A stretch of 64,000 nt of DNA from contig CAWZYM010000388.1 in assembly GCA_963966185.1 (NCBI GenBank), forward strand, positions 310,001-374,000, given 5' to 3'. The notes beneath the pieces are model-generated. The model was not told the DNA's origin and made no database searches. It was given only the letters and a program-made list of their open reading frames with translations. This document shows, piece after piece, positions 22,946 through 35,604 of the stretch. The stretch's first letter is position 1, and every line of letters begins with the position of its first letter. Source of the DNA: Rhabditoides inermis. Taxonomy: Eukaryota > Nematoda > Chromadorea > Rhabditida > Rhabditidae. The translations under genes were made by a program, and so were the position numbers.

Positions 22946-25528
22946 CTATGACCACGTCTCGAACTGGAGTCGACCCTGCTTCTCCAGCCTGTCCACAAAG
23001 TCATCGCCCTCTCCACGAGATGACGCCACTCCAGATACCGCAGCACACACCTGCAATCTTCACTCAACCATCGTCCACAACCAACTACTCAGGTGTTTCC
23101 TTTCTCTCACACTCTCACCCCTCCCCTCTCTCTTCTCCCTCTCCCTCCACGTGTCCAACCACCCGATCCTTGTGGTCCACCGCCCATTATTCCTCCCACA
23201 ATAATATTTGCGCAGTGTCTATGTATCGCATGCCCGGGTTTCATCCATCATTCATCGTCTACCAGCTTCCAACACACAAACCTCTTTCGGCATATCCCCC
23301 GCTGAACCCGCCACGTACATCGAGCCTGAAAACGGGACAGTAGGCAGAATGGAGAGGCGAACCAACCTCCAGCCTCAAGGACCGCCCACACAGCGTCCGC
23401 CTCTCTGGAGATCACGTCTTGCACGTACGTCTGAGAATGAGTGTCATGTCTCACTCTCGTCACCCCTGTCTCCACTAACCCTCTCCATTCCCGGCTGTCT
23501 GCTGAACGCGGGGTAAACACGAGTCGTCTCGACTGAAGGCCACTCATCCTGAAACACTCCTACTTTCTGTTGTTCTCCCCTTTTCTCCCACCTTGAAGTA
23601 GTAGTCCTTTTCCTCTCCCCTACATCCGAAGAACAAGAGAGAGTGAGTGAGCGGCGAAGCAGTACTAGACCAGAAAAGCAATGAATGACACCACCAAACA
23701 TACTCACCAGTGTCTCTCAGTGAGCACACTCCTGAACGGGGCGACTCCGGTGCCGGGTCCGACGCAGAGAAGAGGTTTGTCAACCGAGGGCCACTTGAAG
23801 GTGCCTTCGCGGATACGCACACTCACCCTGTCCCCCGCACGCAGACGGGCGATGAAGGTGCTGCAGAGACCGCGGCGCGGCTCCGCCATACGCGCCTTGT
23901 ACTCCACCTGAAACCAGTCGTCTCCCTCCACCACTCCTCTCTCTCTCTCTCTCTCTCTCTCCCTCTCACCTTGGCTACCAGCAGTCGGATGTTGCCCGGC
24001 TCGGCAGACGACGAGGAAGCAATGCTGAACGCCCTCGCCCGGATCGTCGAGAAAAGGTCGAACAGCCTCTCCGGGGGAATCGATGGGCTGGTGCGATAGA
24101 AGTCCTGAACATAGTTCACGTCAATACGACAATGTGTTATGATATGCCTGGAGTGCTTCAGCGGTGGTGCGGCGTGCGCGGTTACTGTAGTCAAGGAGGT
24201 CGTCCTGAAGAGACAGTAGAATAGGAACAAAACCATCTGCTCACGAGTCCTTTGAGTGAGCCAAGTTCGAGAAGTCTCTCCTTCTCCACCGCGTCTCCCG
24301 AGATACTGCCGAGCACCTGAAAACAGATCCAAAATAACTACCAGAATCACTCCTCACCTCAAAGAAGGACCTCTTGGGAATGACCTGCAAGTCGAAAAGA
24401 CGGCTGAGACACTCGCGGAGCGTTGTCACTTCTGGAATGACGGATCAATACTTGTCATATAGACAGTGCTTGCCTCCGACGATCCACCGGGGCGGTAGTT
24501 TGATGCACTCATCGGTGGGCGCCAGGCGGAATGGCCTGTCCAGCTGCTCGTCTGTGTACTGCAGACAATCGATCGCCAGGCGCACCGTCTCCTCCGGATT
24601 CTCCGGATGCACCATCAACACGTCACCAGGAGAATACCTAGAACATGTGTTTCTCTTCCGATATATTCACACTCACTTCAACGTCTCCTCATGTCCCTCG
24701 GTGGAGAAAGAGATAAGACGAGTGTCCTGGAAACAGCCGAAATGGAAATGAATGAAATTGATAACAATACCTGGAAGTGTGCTTGACTGGTAACTCTCGT
24801 GTTGTCGTTGACGCGCACTCGCACAAACTCTCCGTCGTGTGGACCCGTCGGAGCAGTGTCATCCACATACTCGAGGGCATAGCGTGCGGGTAGCAGAGTG
24901 CCCGGCTCGAAGTGGCGGTCCATTTCCTGGGTGAGGTTAGACCAAAAGTGAGGAAGAGGACTCACAGGGTATATGCCAAGTGCGTGGATGCTGGCCCACA
25001 GCTGTTCCCTCCACGGAACGAGCGCGCCATCGATGCCTAGCTCGTGCTGATCGTCAGCCAGACCTACATCAAGGCATGTGCTGGATTCATTCCTTCCCCT
25101 CTCTGTCATTCGTCCTCCTGATTCCATTCTCGACCGTCCCTCTTTCACTAACCCAGATCGCACACCGGCTTCGCTCCCAGCTGCAGCAATCGGCGGTATA
25201 GCTTCTTGCCCGCAAAATTGTACTTCTGATAGGATGAGTCGCCGAGGCCGAGCACAGCAAAGCGCATCGTGGCGAGATGATGACTAGCGAGGCTCTTGCG
25301 AAGAAGCGCTCTCCATGCGGTTCGCATGTTACCGGGCAGTTCTCCTTGTCCACTCGTCGCCACCACAAACACGGCGACCGCTTCGTCTGGCAGGGAAGCG
25401 TGGTGGTACTCGTCTAGGGGTAGGAGGCGCGCCGGCAACTTCTGCAGCCGAGCCTCCCGCCACAGCGACTCGGCCACATCCTGCGCCGTTCCCGTCTCGC
25501 TCCCGTACGCTATCAGCACCGCACGCAT
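22946..25528 (-). CDS. NADPH-dependent diflavin oxidoreductase 1 (NDOR1/Tah18)
   Basis: This enzyme passes electrons from NADPH through FAD and FMN to the anamorsin/CIAPIN1 Fe-S protein in early cytosolic iron-sulfur assembly. The start at 25528 leads straight into the FMN domain: [20 protein letters not shown], then [13 protein letters not shown] and [20 protein letters not shown]. The middle FAD-binding domain has the RAFSIASS motif near 24030. The NADPH domain has [17 protein letters not shown] (23770-23720), [13 protein letters not shown] (23620), [12 protein letters not shown] (23310) and the C-terminal [15 protein letters not shown] before the stop at 22946. This domain order and tail fit NDOR1 better than cytochrome P450 reductase, which would carry an N-terminal membrane anchor, or methionine synthase reductase. 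About 12 short exons. C. elegans fre-1 is the likely counterpart. Confidence 0.88.
23938..23962. repeat. (CT)n tract in intron
   Basis: This is a short CT run inside an intron of the diflavin reductase. Confidence 0.8.
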
Positions 25529-25685
25529 CTACGCACCACCATTTCAGCAACACAACACACCAAGCATGCAGGTAACAAGCGCCGACACATCACGGCTAGC
25601 CCTCCGTCACATTTTCCAACAGAATCAAAGAACAGTATTTACACCGGCTAGTAGGAGATCAACAAAATAACAACATTGCGCATGA

Positions 25686-27225
25686 TCAGGCTTGAATGTT
25701 TCCGCGACCGGCGTCTGCGAACATCTGGGTGAGCTTGTCCGACTGCTTCCGAGAAAAGGACAGGGTAGCCTTCTGGTAGTAATCGCCCATCAACTGAAAG
25801 GACCACGATGAGAATACAAGAAAAAAATTACTGAAAGAGAGAGAAGCTCTCTCACCGTGAGGTTGTTGATGACGTCGTCGAGAGTAACCGCCTGGAGGGT
25901 CCCGCTGGCAGGCGCGTCGTACTTGAGATTGACAAAGTGGATGTGCAGATGGTAGAACGAGGGCTAGACATAGATCATAGAGCTAAAGAAGCAAGACAAC
26001 ATTAATATTACCTGGTAGTGGAAGTAGGCCCTGACTTGGTTGGCTGCCAGTCCGTACTTTTCCTTGATGGCCGCCATAGACTTGTCGCGCACGTTTTCCA
26101 ACATAGGAAGATCGTCTCCCGTCAGATCACTTAACAAACACAATAATGGAGGAATTACAAGCACACTAATGAATACAAGTGAAAGAGGTCTCACCGAATG
26201 CTCCTCACTCCTCGTCTGTGGATGATGGCGAGTACGTAGAGAGACTCAATATTAGAACCATCCCACCTAGAAACAACTAAAACATATCGCAAAGCTTTTG
26301 AGCAGCCTCACTTGATATCAGGAGAAAGGATGAAACCATTGTGCTTGTCGGGGTTCTCGAAAATGATTCGCTCCGCCTCGGCCTTCTTGTCAAGGAAGTT
26401 GAACACCCACTACAACCACAATTATATACACTTGAAAACATTAAAAAAAACACAACAAAACGAAGAGAAATTTTCTGAGATCGGTTGCGAGAGCGGAAAA
26501 AAGGAGAAGAGCAGAAAGAGCAGAATGTGTCAGTGCAGTAAGCATAAAATGTACCAAATGAAGGATGAATTACACATTACCGTAAGGTTGTGCGCATACA
26601 GCTTGATGTACTCGGAGGTGATCGTCTGGAAATCCTCGGCAGTCTCGCGGATCACAACCTCAAATCCACGACAAAATCTTTCAGAGCGAGATCTTTGTAC
26701 GCACCTTATCTTCCCTCCTGTATTTGGCGATTATCTTCTCATTGGCGGGGAAGATGAGTTGGGTGTTCAGAGCTACAAACTATCGAAGTAAAAAAAAAAC
26801 ACGAACTAATTCACGCACTGTTGATGTTGGCGGGTACCGCAGCCTCGTAGTTGCCGAAAATGTCGTTGCGAGAGATCTCGCGGAGATCCGCCGACGAGAT
26901 CAGTGACTACAACGTGGATGATATACTCACATACAACTACAATAAGAATACCTGAATAGCGTCTTGGTCCTCCTTGAAGGCAGCTTTGTTGAGCAGCCAC
27001 ACACCCTGCTCCCCATCAGCCTGCTCCAGCAACACGAACAGAGACTGAAAGGCCACGTGTGCAATCTCATATTCACATTTGCATCCTTACCTTGTGGGAG
27101 ATATCGGCGCTAAGAAGCTCCTTGAACTTGGCAGTGGCGAGCCACTTCTGAGGGTCACCGCCGTGCAGAGCAGCTACCGTCTCCGTCCTGCTCTCCACGA
27201 CATCAGTCTGAGTGTCGGCAGTCAT
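25686..27225 (-). CDS. dcs-1: scavenger mRNA decapping enzyme DcpS
   Basis: This is a HIT-family pyrophosphatase that hydrolyses residual cap dinucleotide after 3'-to-5' mRNA decay. The start at 27225 reads [20 protein letters not shown]. The N-terminal domain includes [12 protein letters not shown] and an exon ending with [18 protein letters not shown] residues (near 26850). The C-terminal HIT domain has the region [20 protein letters not shown] (26110) and then the histidine triad [12 protein letters not shown] (25960-25930), with the three His at the catalytic spacing, followed by [15 protein letters not shown]. The end is [20 protein letters not shown] and then [11 protein letters not shown]. 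About nine exons. It is divergent to PRP39 with about 450 bp between start codons, probably a shared promoter region. The identification is secure from the HxHxH motif and context. Confidence 0.93.
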
Positions 27226-27672
27226 CTTAAGAAAAGCAGTACATCAAAAATCTGAACTATCAACACAATATGATGAATGTTTTAAAATTGTGAGATGATA
27301 TGATGTGTTTTGTGTTGGTGTTTCAATACATCGCGATGGTAGTGACCAGATGAATAGCTACACAGTAAAACACGGCTTAAATAAAACCAATTAATATAAT
27401 TCAATTTGAGTTTAAAGTGTGAAATTTTAATTTTATTCAACAACATGTATTTGTTTTCTGTTAACGCTTTATTTTTATGAGTATATTAATGTTTAACAAT
27501 TGAGATCTGATCTTACATTACAATTTCGTTTTTTAGCGCGGCGCTTTATTTAGGTTGTTGTGCAATTCAGTCACCACGACGTCTCTCACTACCGCATGTT
27601 GTGTTTTGATGTTGTTGTTTGTGTATTTGTTGTTGTTTGTGTATTGATTAGTCTTTTTTGTTTTGTTTTCGG
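27226..27672. promoter_or_regulatory. divergent promoter region dcs-1 / prp-39
   Basis: This is about 450 bp of AT-rich DNA between the two divergent start codons. No TATA box or other clear element stands out. It most likely carries both core promoters, and possibly trans-splice acceptors; a pyrimidine-rich tttttgttttgttttcgg lies just before the PRP39 start. Confidence 0.4.
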
Positions 27673-30600
27673 ATGGGCGGTAGGCGTCGTAGTTGCAGTC
27701 GGAGTAGGAGTCGTTCGCGCAGCTCGTCTCGGGATCGTAAACGGTTCGTTCTTACTTTTACTGTTATCATGTTCTCCACTTTCTCTCACTTTTCATCGCT
27801 CAGTTTCAGTAACAGTATTAATTTACTGTTAACTTATTTGTTCTTATAGGTACGAGGAGGATGATCTATTTGATGAGGTGATCGCTCGTCGCTCATCTCG
27901 TTCTCCTTCTATCGAAGTTGGCGGTCGTCGTAGTCGACGGTGAGTTTTCTAAATTCGAATTTGCATATTGTCATCTACTCGTGCTGTCTTTCTCTTTCGT
28001 TATCATTTTCTATTCTGCCCGTAATGATCCCGGTGGTCATCAACGTGTTCAGTACGAGCGAGCGTGATTCGCGTGCGCGAAGCCCGGAATCTTCTCGCAA
28101 GGACAGGCGTCGCGGTCACGAGTCGCCGGATCTGCGCCGACATCGTTATGGCCGCTCGTCTCGGCACCGCGAAAAACGACCCTCGCCTGCCCGCAGTCGC
28201 AGCGCGAGCCCCGTCTCCAAGATGGACAAGTGGGACGACGTTGAGAAGGACCCCACCAACTTCGACACGTGGATGGCGCTCATCAACACCACCGAGGCTT
28301 CCTACAATGTATGTTTAGTCTTTATAATTTTCAATAAACATGTTTTGTTAGGATTCTCGTCCCGACAAGGTCATGTCTGTGTACACTCGCTTCCTTGCCC
28401 GCTACCCGTACTGCTACGGTTATTGGCGTAAGCACGCCGAGCTCTACAGGCGCGATAAACACTATCAAAAGGCCCTACAGGTTTGTTACAATTGATATTT
28501 TGGGTTTAGCGAACCATTGTTGCAGGTATATCAGGACGGTGTGGAGGCCATTTCGATGTCTGTCGATTTGTGGATTTCATACCTCCAGTTTCTTCATGAG
28601 ATATCCCAGGGCAACGAAGGAGCAATCGATCATATTCAGAAGTAAGTGTTTGAGATCTTCACTGTTACGTAATCTTAATATGTATGTTGCAGTGTTCACG
28701 AGGAGGCGGTGTCTACAGCTGGCCTCGAGTTTGCGTCGGATCCGATGTGGCAGATGATCATTGAGTGGGAGATATCCCGCGGAGACATGAAGTCCGCTAT
28801 CGGATTATTGGATCGCCTGCTCAAAACGCCCACCCATCAGTTCAACGCCAACTTCCAAAAGTGAGTTTCTGAAGTATTTTCCTTTATAATTTAGTTTGTT
28901 AGGTTCGAGCAGTTGGTGGCTAATCTGGAGCCGCACGAGTACCTATCGGACGAGGAATACGCTGATGTGATCGACCTCGTCAAGAGGAATCTTTCGTTTG
29001 GAGTAAGTTTTATATGAAGAAAAATTATTCTACCCCTCTGTTGTAGGTCGATCAGATGTGCACCGTCGATCCAGAGGATCCTGGCAAGAAGAAGGTGAAG
29101 ACCAGCCTCCTTCAATGCATACACATATCTAAATCTGCTAAACCAAGTTCTGCGTCATTTTTGAGTAAATTCCTCTATGCGAGAGACTCCCGTGGTGGGT
29201 TGGATGAGTATCGATGGGGACGGACGACGATGGAGTGAAGCAAATGACTAGTCAGTAGTCATGTTGGTGTGCACGTTTACGTGGATATAGTCGAGTGTCC
29301 TCTGCTTCGTTCCCTTCGATCCCCTCGCTAACCTGCCTAACCCCGTGTTCTGTGTTACAGCACCACCCCGAGGTGCTGGCGTTCATCCGCGCCGAGGTGG
29401 TCGCCCGCCGCAAGAAGGTGAACGAGGCGACCGCCATTATGTACTCGGAGCGCGTGGCGTTCGAGCAGGGCGTGCGCCGTCCTTACTTCCACGTGAAGCC
29501 GCTGGAGCGCGCGCAGCTGGACAACTGGAAGGAGTACCTGGAGTGGGAGGCTCAGCACGGCAGTCACCAGAGGGTGCGCGCCCTCTTCGAGAGGTGCCTC
29601 ATTGCATGCGCCCTCTATGAGGAGTTCTGGATCAAGGCGAGTAGCCAAGAGAGTGCGCTTTATACTACGATCATTTTGTATTGTTTCAGTATGCGAGTTG
29701 GCTACAGCTGAAGGCGGGTGAGCCGTCGGCTGCTGTGGAGGTGCTGCAGCGGGCAGCCAACATTCACTGCCGTCGCAGGCCCGGCATCGCGCTCGCTACC
29801 GCCACTATCCACGAGGCGAATGGTGTGGCCACCCTGCGTCTACGTGTCTAATTGCATTGTGTAGGCGACTGGGAGTGTGCGATGGCGTGTCTCTCCGACT
29901 TCGACAAGCGTTGTCCTGGCTACGCGGTGATCGAGTCGCGCCGATGCGGGCTGCTGCGACGCAAACACGCCACCGATGACGAGCGGTGAGTGAGAGTGGA
30001 ACGGATCGATATACGGCTAGTGGCAAGGGGACTGTATGGGTAATGGGTTGTACGAGAACTTGTACAAAGGAGATGTGTGTTGCAGGGGTTTGTCGGATGC
30101 TGTGCAGCATCTGGAAAAGCTGATACATAACCAGGAGACGCCACGCGCCCTCGCCTCCTTCTATTCTATGAGGTATGTAAAAAAAGAGATAAAGGAATAG
30201 TGAAGTAATTGTTATTTGATTTGAGGCTGTCCCGACTGCACCACCGGCTGCGCGGCGACCGTCGCCTCGCCCTCCGGGTGATCAAGGACGCACTCCACAA
30301 GGACGACACCAACTCGCAGCTGCTGCTCGCCCACATCGACCTGCACTTGTCGGCCGAGCCACTCGACCACAAGGCAGTCATCGAGGCGTTCCAAGCCGCC
30401 ATCAACAACAAGGGAGTGGTTCTAGCGGAGAGGCTGCGCTTCTCCCAGCGACGTATCGACTACCTCGACGAGTTTGGATGCGACCCCGCAGAGTGAGTAG
30501 AAAATGGATATGAAGGAGTTGGATGATGTGATTTTTCAGGTTACTCGAGTGCACATTGTCGCACCAGGAGTTGATCGCGGCGGCGGAGCGCGTGCCTACG

Positions 30601-30848
30601 ACAGTGCGCCGGAATGGACAGGCGAAGCGGGGAGGCCGCGACGCGCCACCCGTCATGATGGCTCCCCCGCAGATGATGATGCAGCCGCCCCCGCAGTTCT
30701 GGCAGGGACCTCCCATGGGCATGGGTGGGTGTGAGAAGGTTGTACAAGGGATTGAAGAGTGTGTGTTGCAGGCTTCCCGGTCGCTCCGTTCAACGCGCCG
30801 CCTCCCATGTTCGCCGTCCCTCCGCAATCCATGTACTACCCGCAATAG
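27673..30848 (+). CDS. pre-mRNA processing factor 39 (PRP39), HAT-repeat U1 snRNP factor
   Basis: PRP39 is a nuclear U1 snRNP-associated protein that helps select 5' splice sites, built from HAT (half-TPR) helical repeats. The start at 27673 opens an RS-rich N terminus (RSCSRSRSRSRSSSRDRKR). The HAT array begins at KWDDVEKDPTNFDTWMALIN (28230). It continues with SVYTRFLARYPYCYGYWRKH, then VSVDLWISYLQFLHEISQG-like sequence near 28550, PYFHVKPLERAQLDNWKEYL (29483-29542) and LFERCLIACALYEEFWIK (29583). The tail is Pro/Met-rich and ends MYYPQ before a stop at 30846. The RS-like leader is longer than in many PRP39 proteins and could add SR-protein contacts. About 14 exons. The intron at 29.1-29.36 kb is the longest. 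The family call rests on the HAT spacing and conserved blocks. Confidence 0.88.
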
Positions 30849-31284
30849 ACCCCGTCTCTCATTCTCAGCCCTCTCCCCTCGCACTTATCCATGTCCCCTT
30901 ACTCCGTTGGTTCTGTATTGTGATCCTCTTGTGTCGCCTCATCTCTCGCATGGGTGTCATACCCTTTTTTGTTGCAATTGTTGCCTACTTCACACGTATT
31001 GTATATCGTTGTCCTATCGTTACATATTCTATGGTGTTTGAGATTGGTAAAATAAATAAAAAATATGACAATGTCGGAAACATAGATTGTTGGTGTGGGA
31101 CGTTATTCTCGTTAACGTGGTTTCCTTCAGCAACAAGCAGAGAGAATATTTGATTGCGTTTAGAATTTTCCGTTCTCACTTTCGGATGTGAGGGGATGAG
31201 GATGGCGAGAAAAGGTAGAGGATGTCATTTCTGGGAGGGGACCACTCACCTACTCGCTCACTTGTCTTTGATATTCTAACTAAC
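30849..31284. other. intergenic region
   Basis: This is the 3' UTR of PRP39 (AATAAA-type signals near 31050) and the short 5' flank of the cyclin-like gene. Nothing else is seen. Confidence 0.5.
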
Positions 31285-32604
31285 ATGGCTACAGTGAGTA
31301 TCGCCATGCCTCCTCTCCCTTACCCTACTTTCAGCGCCCGACTACTCGCTCTACTCGCCGCCAGGGCCATCTCGGAGCCGCCACGACCACCGCCGTCTCA
31401 GCTCATCGAATCGCAGACGCGATGGGAGTACAGGTATACATTACATTATCGTTTCTTCTCCCCCATCTCTCTTTCTCTCTCTCTCTCTCTCTTTCTCGAC
31501 ACTCTGCAAACTTTCCTTGACAGAGCGCACGACCCGCCGATCCGCTGCGAGTGACCGCATGCTCCGACTACTCTGCGGACATTCTGGCTTACTTGTTGGA
31601 GAGAGGCGACCATAATTGCCGAAAGCGGTCTCGCGCTGACCTCTGCTTCTCGCCGGTCTCTGGTCGTCGCTGTGCTTGAGGTTATTTATGAAAACACGGA
31701 TTCAAAGAGTAATGAAAACATATCAGGTGTGTCGTGGGTTCAAGGTCACTCCTGAAACGACGTCTCTGTCTGTCCGCCTGCTGGACACGTATCTGTCCAA
31801 GTCGGCTGTTCGCGGCGATGAAGGAGACAGGGAGAGTGAGGAGGGCAGCAGTTCGGAGGCTGGACCGAGGCACACACATCTAGGTAACAACGAGTCTAGA
31901 ATAGAGAGTAAAGCATCTCTCCAACTTTCTTTCAGTTGCTGGCACATGTGGTCGTCATGGTCGCCAGTAAGAACGAAGAGAAGTCGCCCGTGAACGTCGT
32001 CGACCTCATCCAGTACTTTGACAAGACGGCACGAGAGTATCATCGGATTCAACGTGACGCTTCCTACCACGACGAACTTCATGAGTCAGTTCCGCAACCA
32101 GCAGCCGGAAATCACTACGCGCACGGCAGACCTCGCTTCGCTCATTGCCTACGTACTGTAACCACATCATTACTTCTAACCGGGTAGAAAATTAGGTTGC
32201 AGCGCTCGAGATGTCTTTCTCTCATGTTCGCCCGAGCCATGTCGCCGCCGCATCTCTCTACCTCGCCTCCACAGTCTCGGTACTGTGTTCGCTTCGCACT
32301 CCATTCACAGTATCCATTACAGGATGGAGCACTCGACCTGGCCAAGCTCAGCAAGGCTGATCGTGTCTCGACAGCCGAACTGGGCACGCTCAAGAACAAG
32401 CTCAACGGAATCCTGCTCATGGCCATCGACAAGGACGCGCACCACGACTACAACGCCGTCAAGGCCGTCATCACCGCCAAACTCGACCAAATGTCTCGCG
32501 CGCCTGGGGGCGAGGAAAAGAAGGAGCATTCTGTAATTGTCGTCATATGTGGGCCGATTCCTCTCCATTTCTCTCACTACCAGAGCCATAATACTTTACC
32601 GTAA
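31285..32604 (+). CDS. cyclin-box protein with clustered frame breaks
   Basis: This is a cyclin fold protein, probably a partner of a cyclin-dependent kinase. The start at 31285 (ATGGCTACA before a donor) joins RPTTRSTRRQ. Then come SDYSADILAYLLER and, in another frame, LTSASRRSLVVAVLE. VCRGFKVTPETTSLSVRLLD and TYLSK form the first cyclin-box helices, followed by VVVMVASKNEEKSPVNVVDL. In a shifted frame SIIGFNVTLPTTTNFMSQFR and TADLASLIAY follow, then FSHVRPSHVAAASLYLAS and a C-terminal LNKLLL-type helix region with HHDYNAVKAVITAKLDQMS. These blocks align in order with A/B-type cyclins, but four frame changes are needed. Each lies at a GAGA tract (near 31601, 31833, 32034 and 32215) and each would be solved by one more GA. 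This may be a pseudogene, an assembly problem or mis-modelled introns. It is convergent with CDC73, with stops 144 bp apart. Confidence 0.6.
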
Positions 32605-32747
32605 CCTATTAATGTACTTTACCGTAACCTCCTTGTAATTTTGTGGTCCGATTCTAGTAAACAAATAGTTATTATATTACGTGTCAAAAATTCAACAGAC
32701 AACACTAGAACGGGGGTTGAGACAATGCGTTAGTCGGTGAAGAGTCA

Positions 32748-34876
32748 TCAGAAGCGAAGCTGGGCCTTGTTCTTGATGCAGTGTCGGTCGACCACCTCCC
32801 AGAATTTGGCGAGGGTGGCTCTGTCGAGATGGCGCTTGTCGCGGTGCAGCTTGAGCTGGTGCACCGACCACTTGGCCACGTTCCCGTCCAGCTAAAAATC
32901 ACATATATCACCCCCATCTCATCTCCCGCTCCGACCCTTTCCTACCTTAGTGCCGTCGAAGTACACGTGGAACGCGGCCACGTGCGTGAAGATCTCGGTC
33001 GGGTTGCCGTTCCAGCGCCAGCCCTACATACATACGTCGTGTAACAAATAACTATGGACTGGGATACCTTGAACTGCCAGGCAGGTCCCATGACAAATAC
33101 GGCCACGACACGGTCCCACTCATCCGCCGACAGCTTCATTGGATTGTCCACCACACGGTATGGCACCTGGCATACATGATATTATATCACACATAAATGG
33201 AGAGGGAGACTCACAGTTATATTGCCCTTCTTTCGCTGGATAAGCGCCTCGTTTTCGCGCCTCGTACCCTGCGCCTTTTTCTGTTCCGTCGTCACGAAAC
33301 GCATATCCTGCAAGTATATCAATTACTAACTGCACTCCCTCGAGCCATTTCCCACCTGCAGCACATCGACGACATTGTACATGGTGATGAGGCTCGTGTT
33401 GGCGGCGGGAATGATGATGATGGGGGTGCGGGAGGTTCTCTTGCGCTGTGCGCCGCCGCTGTTCTGATCGGGTGTAGCGGAGGCGGGAGTGGATGACGAG
33501 GGCGGACCCATGCTGGGACGCGACTGAGGGGGCGGTATCCCTCCCATCGGCTTCACATCCGTCTTCGTAGTGTGCTGGGTGAGCGCGCGCAGCGACGATC
33601 CGACGAACGTCATTTGGTCGTCGATCTGGAACTCGCCGGCGTTCGACTTGCCCGAGAACACCTCCTGGTCGTAACGAGAGTAACCCGCTGCTCGAGTTGC
33701 GCCGCCACGAGCCTGCAACCAAACAAGAGAATATAAGTTAAAACAAACTAACAAAACTATAAACACAATACATACCTGCGTGGGCTTGGAAGATGAGGAC
33801 GTGGGCATACCGAGCGACTTCTGGCGAGCAACCGCTTCGTCGCGCACCTCAAACAAGTGTTATATAGTCAAATAACAAGTAGTGTGATACCGACCTTGAG
33901 GCTCTGGAGTATCTGGAGGATGGGCGTGAACACCTTGTTGGCCGACTCGAGGCAGTTGTGTCTGTTCCTCCACACCCGCTCCCTCTGCTGGCCGCGGCCA
34001 TCCGAGGCGGCCGCCGCGCGAGTCGACGACGCAGCCGGCACGTCACAGCCATCCATATCACTGCGCACATACACCATACCCACACTGCCCACATCGCACT
34101 CACTGGTCTTCTATCGTCGCTGTGATCGTCTTCCTCTGGTGGTTGCGCACCTTCTTCTTCAGCGCCGCGATCTAGAGGATTATAGTAAATATTTTAACGT
34201 GCACGCATAATGTACTAAATACCCTGTCGGCAGTGAGTTCGGAGTTGAGTGCACGTAGCTGGCTCGCGTCGGGTTCGGCATCTCCCTGCTTGTCGAGTAG
34301 CGCGTCAATTCGCTGCGACGGCGGCACGTCCAACTTCGCCTTCTTGCGCTCCGGACCCTCCGACTCCTACACAAACCGGATAGACATTTTATAAACAAAA
34401 ACAATTCGCACCTCGATTCGGCTCACGGGGATTGGCGGCGGGATGGCAGCAAGTTCGTCATGGTTCGAAGGTAGAGCGGTGCGCTCTCCTTTCAGGTATT
34501 CCAGAATCTCACGACTAAACGAAGCATGCTATACAATTAAATATACACAATAAAATACTTACCGATCGGGTCGAGTGACGGCTCGTATGTTCTTTCCTGC
34601 GGCATCCTTGACATACGCGGGGTGGTTGAGTCCGCGCTGCTCCCACAATAACAACAGCGACTCCAGCGTGTAATACTCATTTTCCTTACCTGAATAACAT
34701 AACATTTACGATTGCCAAAAAATAAACTAACCATATACGGTGAGGTTGGTGTGTACGTCCCTTTGGTAAGCGAGATCTCCGAACGCAATGTACTTCTCGC
34801 CGTTGGCGCCCGTCACATCTCGCATATGACGCCGCCCCGTCGCATACTCGTGCAGCAATCTCAGAGGATCAGCCAT
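32748..34876 (-). CDS. cdc-73: CDC73 / parafibromin, Paf1 complex subunit
   Basis: CDC73 is a nuclear subunit of the Paf1 complex, which rides with RNA polymerase II and supports elongation and histone modification. The N terminus from 34876 ([20 protein letters not shown]), followed by [17 protein letters not shown] and [20 protein letters not shown], fits the parafibromin N-terminal domain. Next comes RPDR with [14 protein letters not shown]. The middle is low complexity. The C-terminal Ras-like domain has [20 protein letters not shown] (33425-33370), then [40 protein letters not shown] and [17 protein letters not shown]. It ends [17 protein letters not shown] and NKAQLRF at 32748. About nine exons. 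A large inverted repeat begins about 210 bp upstream of the start codon. Confidence 0.95.
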
Positions 34877-35051
34877 GTCTATATTATATAAATAAGATAC
34901 ACATACATATGTTTAAAATCCAATCAAAGCGATAACTACACAAAAAGCGAGTAAATCGCCGACCGAACAATCTGATACGTAATAATGAAATGGTGCGGTA
35001 TTGAGCGCTAAGTTCTTCTAATAGTGACAAATTCAATAACAACAACATTGC

Positions 35052-35085
<34 letters not shown>
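35052..35085. repeat. (TA)n microsatellite
   Basis: This is a TA dinucleotide run abutting the left end of the long inverted repeat, where the matching outermost repeat sequence of the right arm is missing. It may mark the old boundary. Confidence 0.9.
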
Positions 35086-35088
<3 letters not shown>

Positions 35089-35395
35089 TCCATTATGCAA
35101 ATTTTGTCAGTTAAGGGACCACTACCTCAAATCAGCGAGTTTTGGTCCAAAATATTTTTTTTTAATAGCTTGTTCGATTTGTCTTAGAATTCTGAAATAC
35201 TTTTCATATAAAAATGATTTTTGATTTACCCAAGTGTTCGGAAGTTATGACCTAAACAGTAGAAAATTTATATTTTTTGATTTTTTCGAGAATGTTCCGC
35301 CCCGCGACAACAGCAACGGTACATACCATCAGAAAGAGCGTATTTTTAGTTTCCATAAATTTTACCATAGAAATCGAAAATAACGTCTTTGACCA

Positions 35396-35604
35396 CACGG
35401 CCCGGATAGTTGCACAGCGCGTCTCACAGAGAGAGCGGCTGGCGCGCACGATGCCCCGCGAGTGAATGAGCGCGTAGCGATTTCAAGAAAGAAATTATGG
35501 CGCTCAACCGCTTGCTGGCAAATTCGCAAAAGAGCAGAGCGTTGCGTGTGTGCGGCGCGGTCGTGGGCCTGACCGCTCTCGACTGTGCAACTATCCGGAC
35601 CGTG
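35396..35604. mobile_element. 209-bp MITE nested in the left arm of the inverted repeat
   Basis: The terminal inverted repeats are 22 bp, CACGG(C/T)CCGGATAGTTGCACAG, with one mismatch. It is flanked by a 5-bp direct repeat GACCA (35391-35395 and 35605-35609). The right arm at about 37080-37095 preserves the uninterrupted site (gatggtcgaagacg on the plus strand), which shows that this segment is an insertion. It is GC-richer than the surrounding repeat and has no transposase. Confidence 0.85.

Noticed and set aside
22946..25528. Cytochrome P450 reductase
   Set aside because: No N-terminal membrane anchor; the FMN domain starts at the first residues, and the C terminus matches NDOR1.
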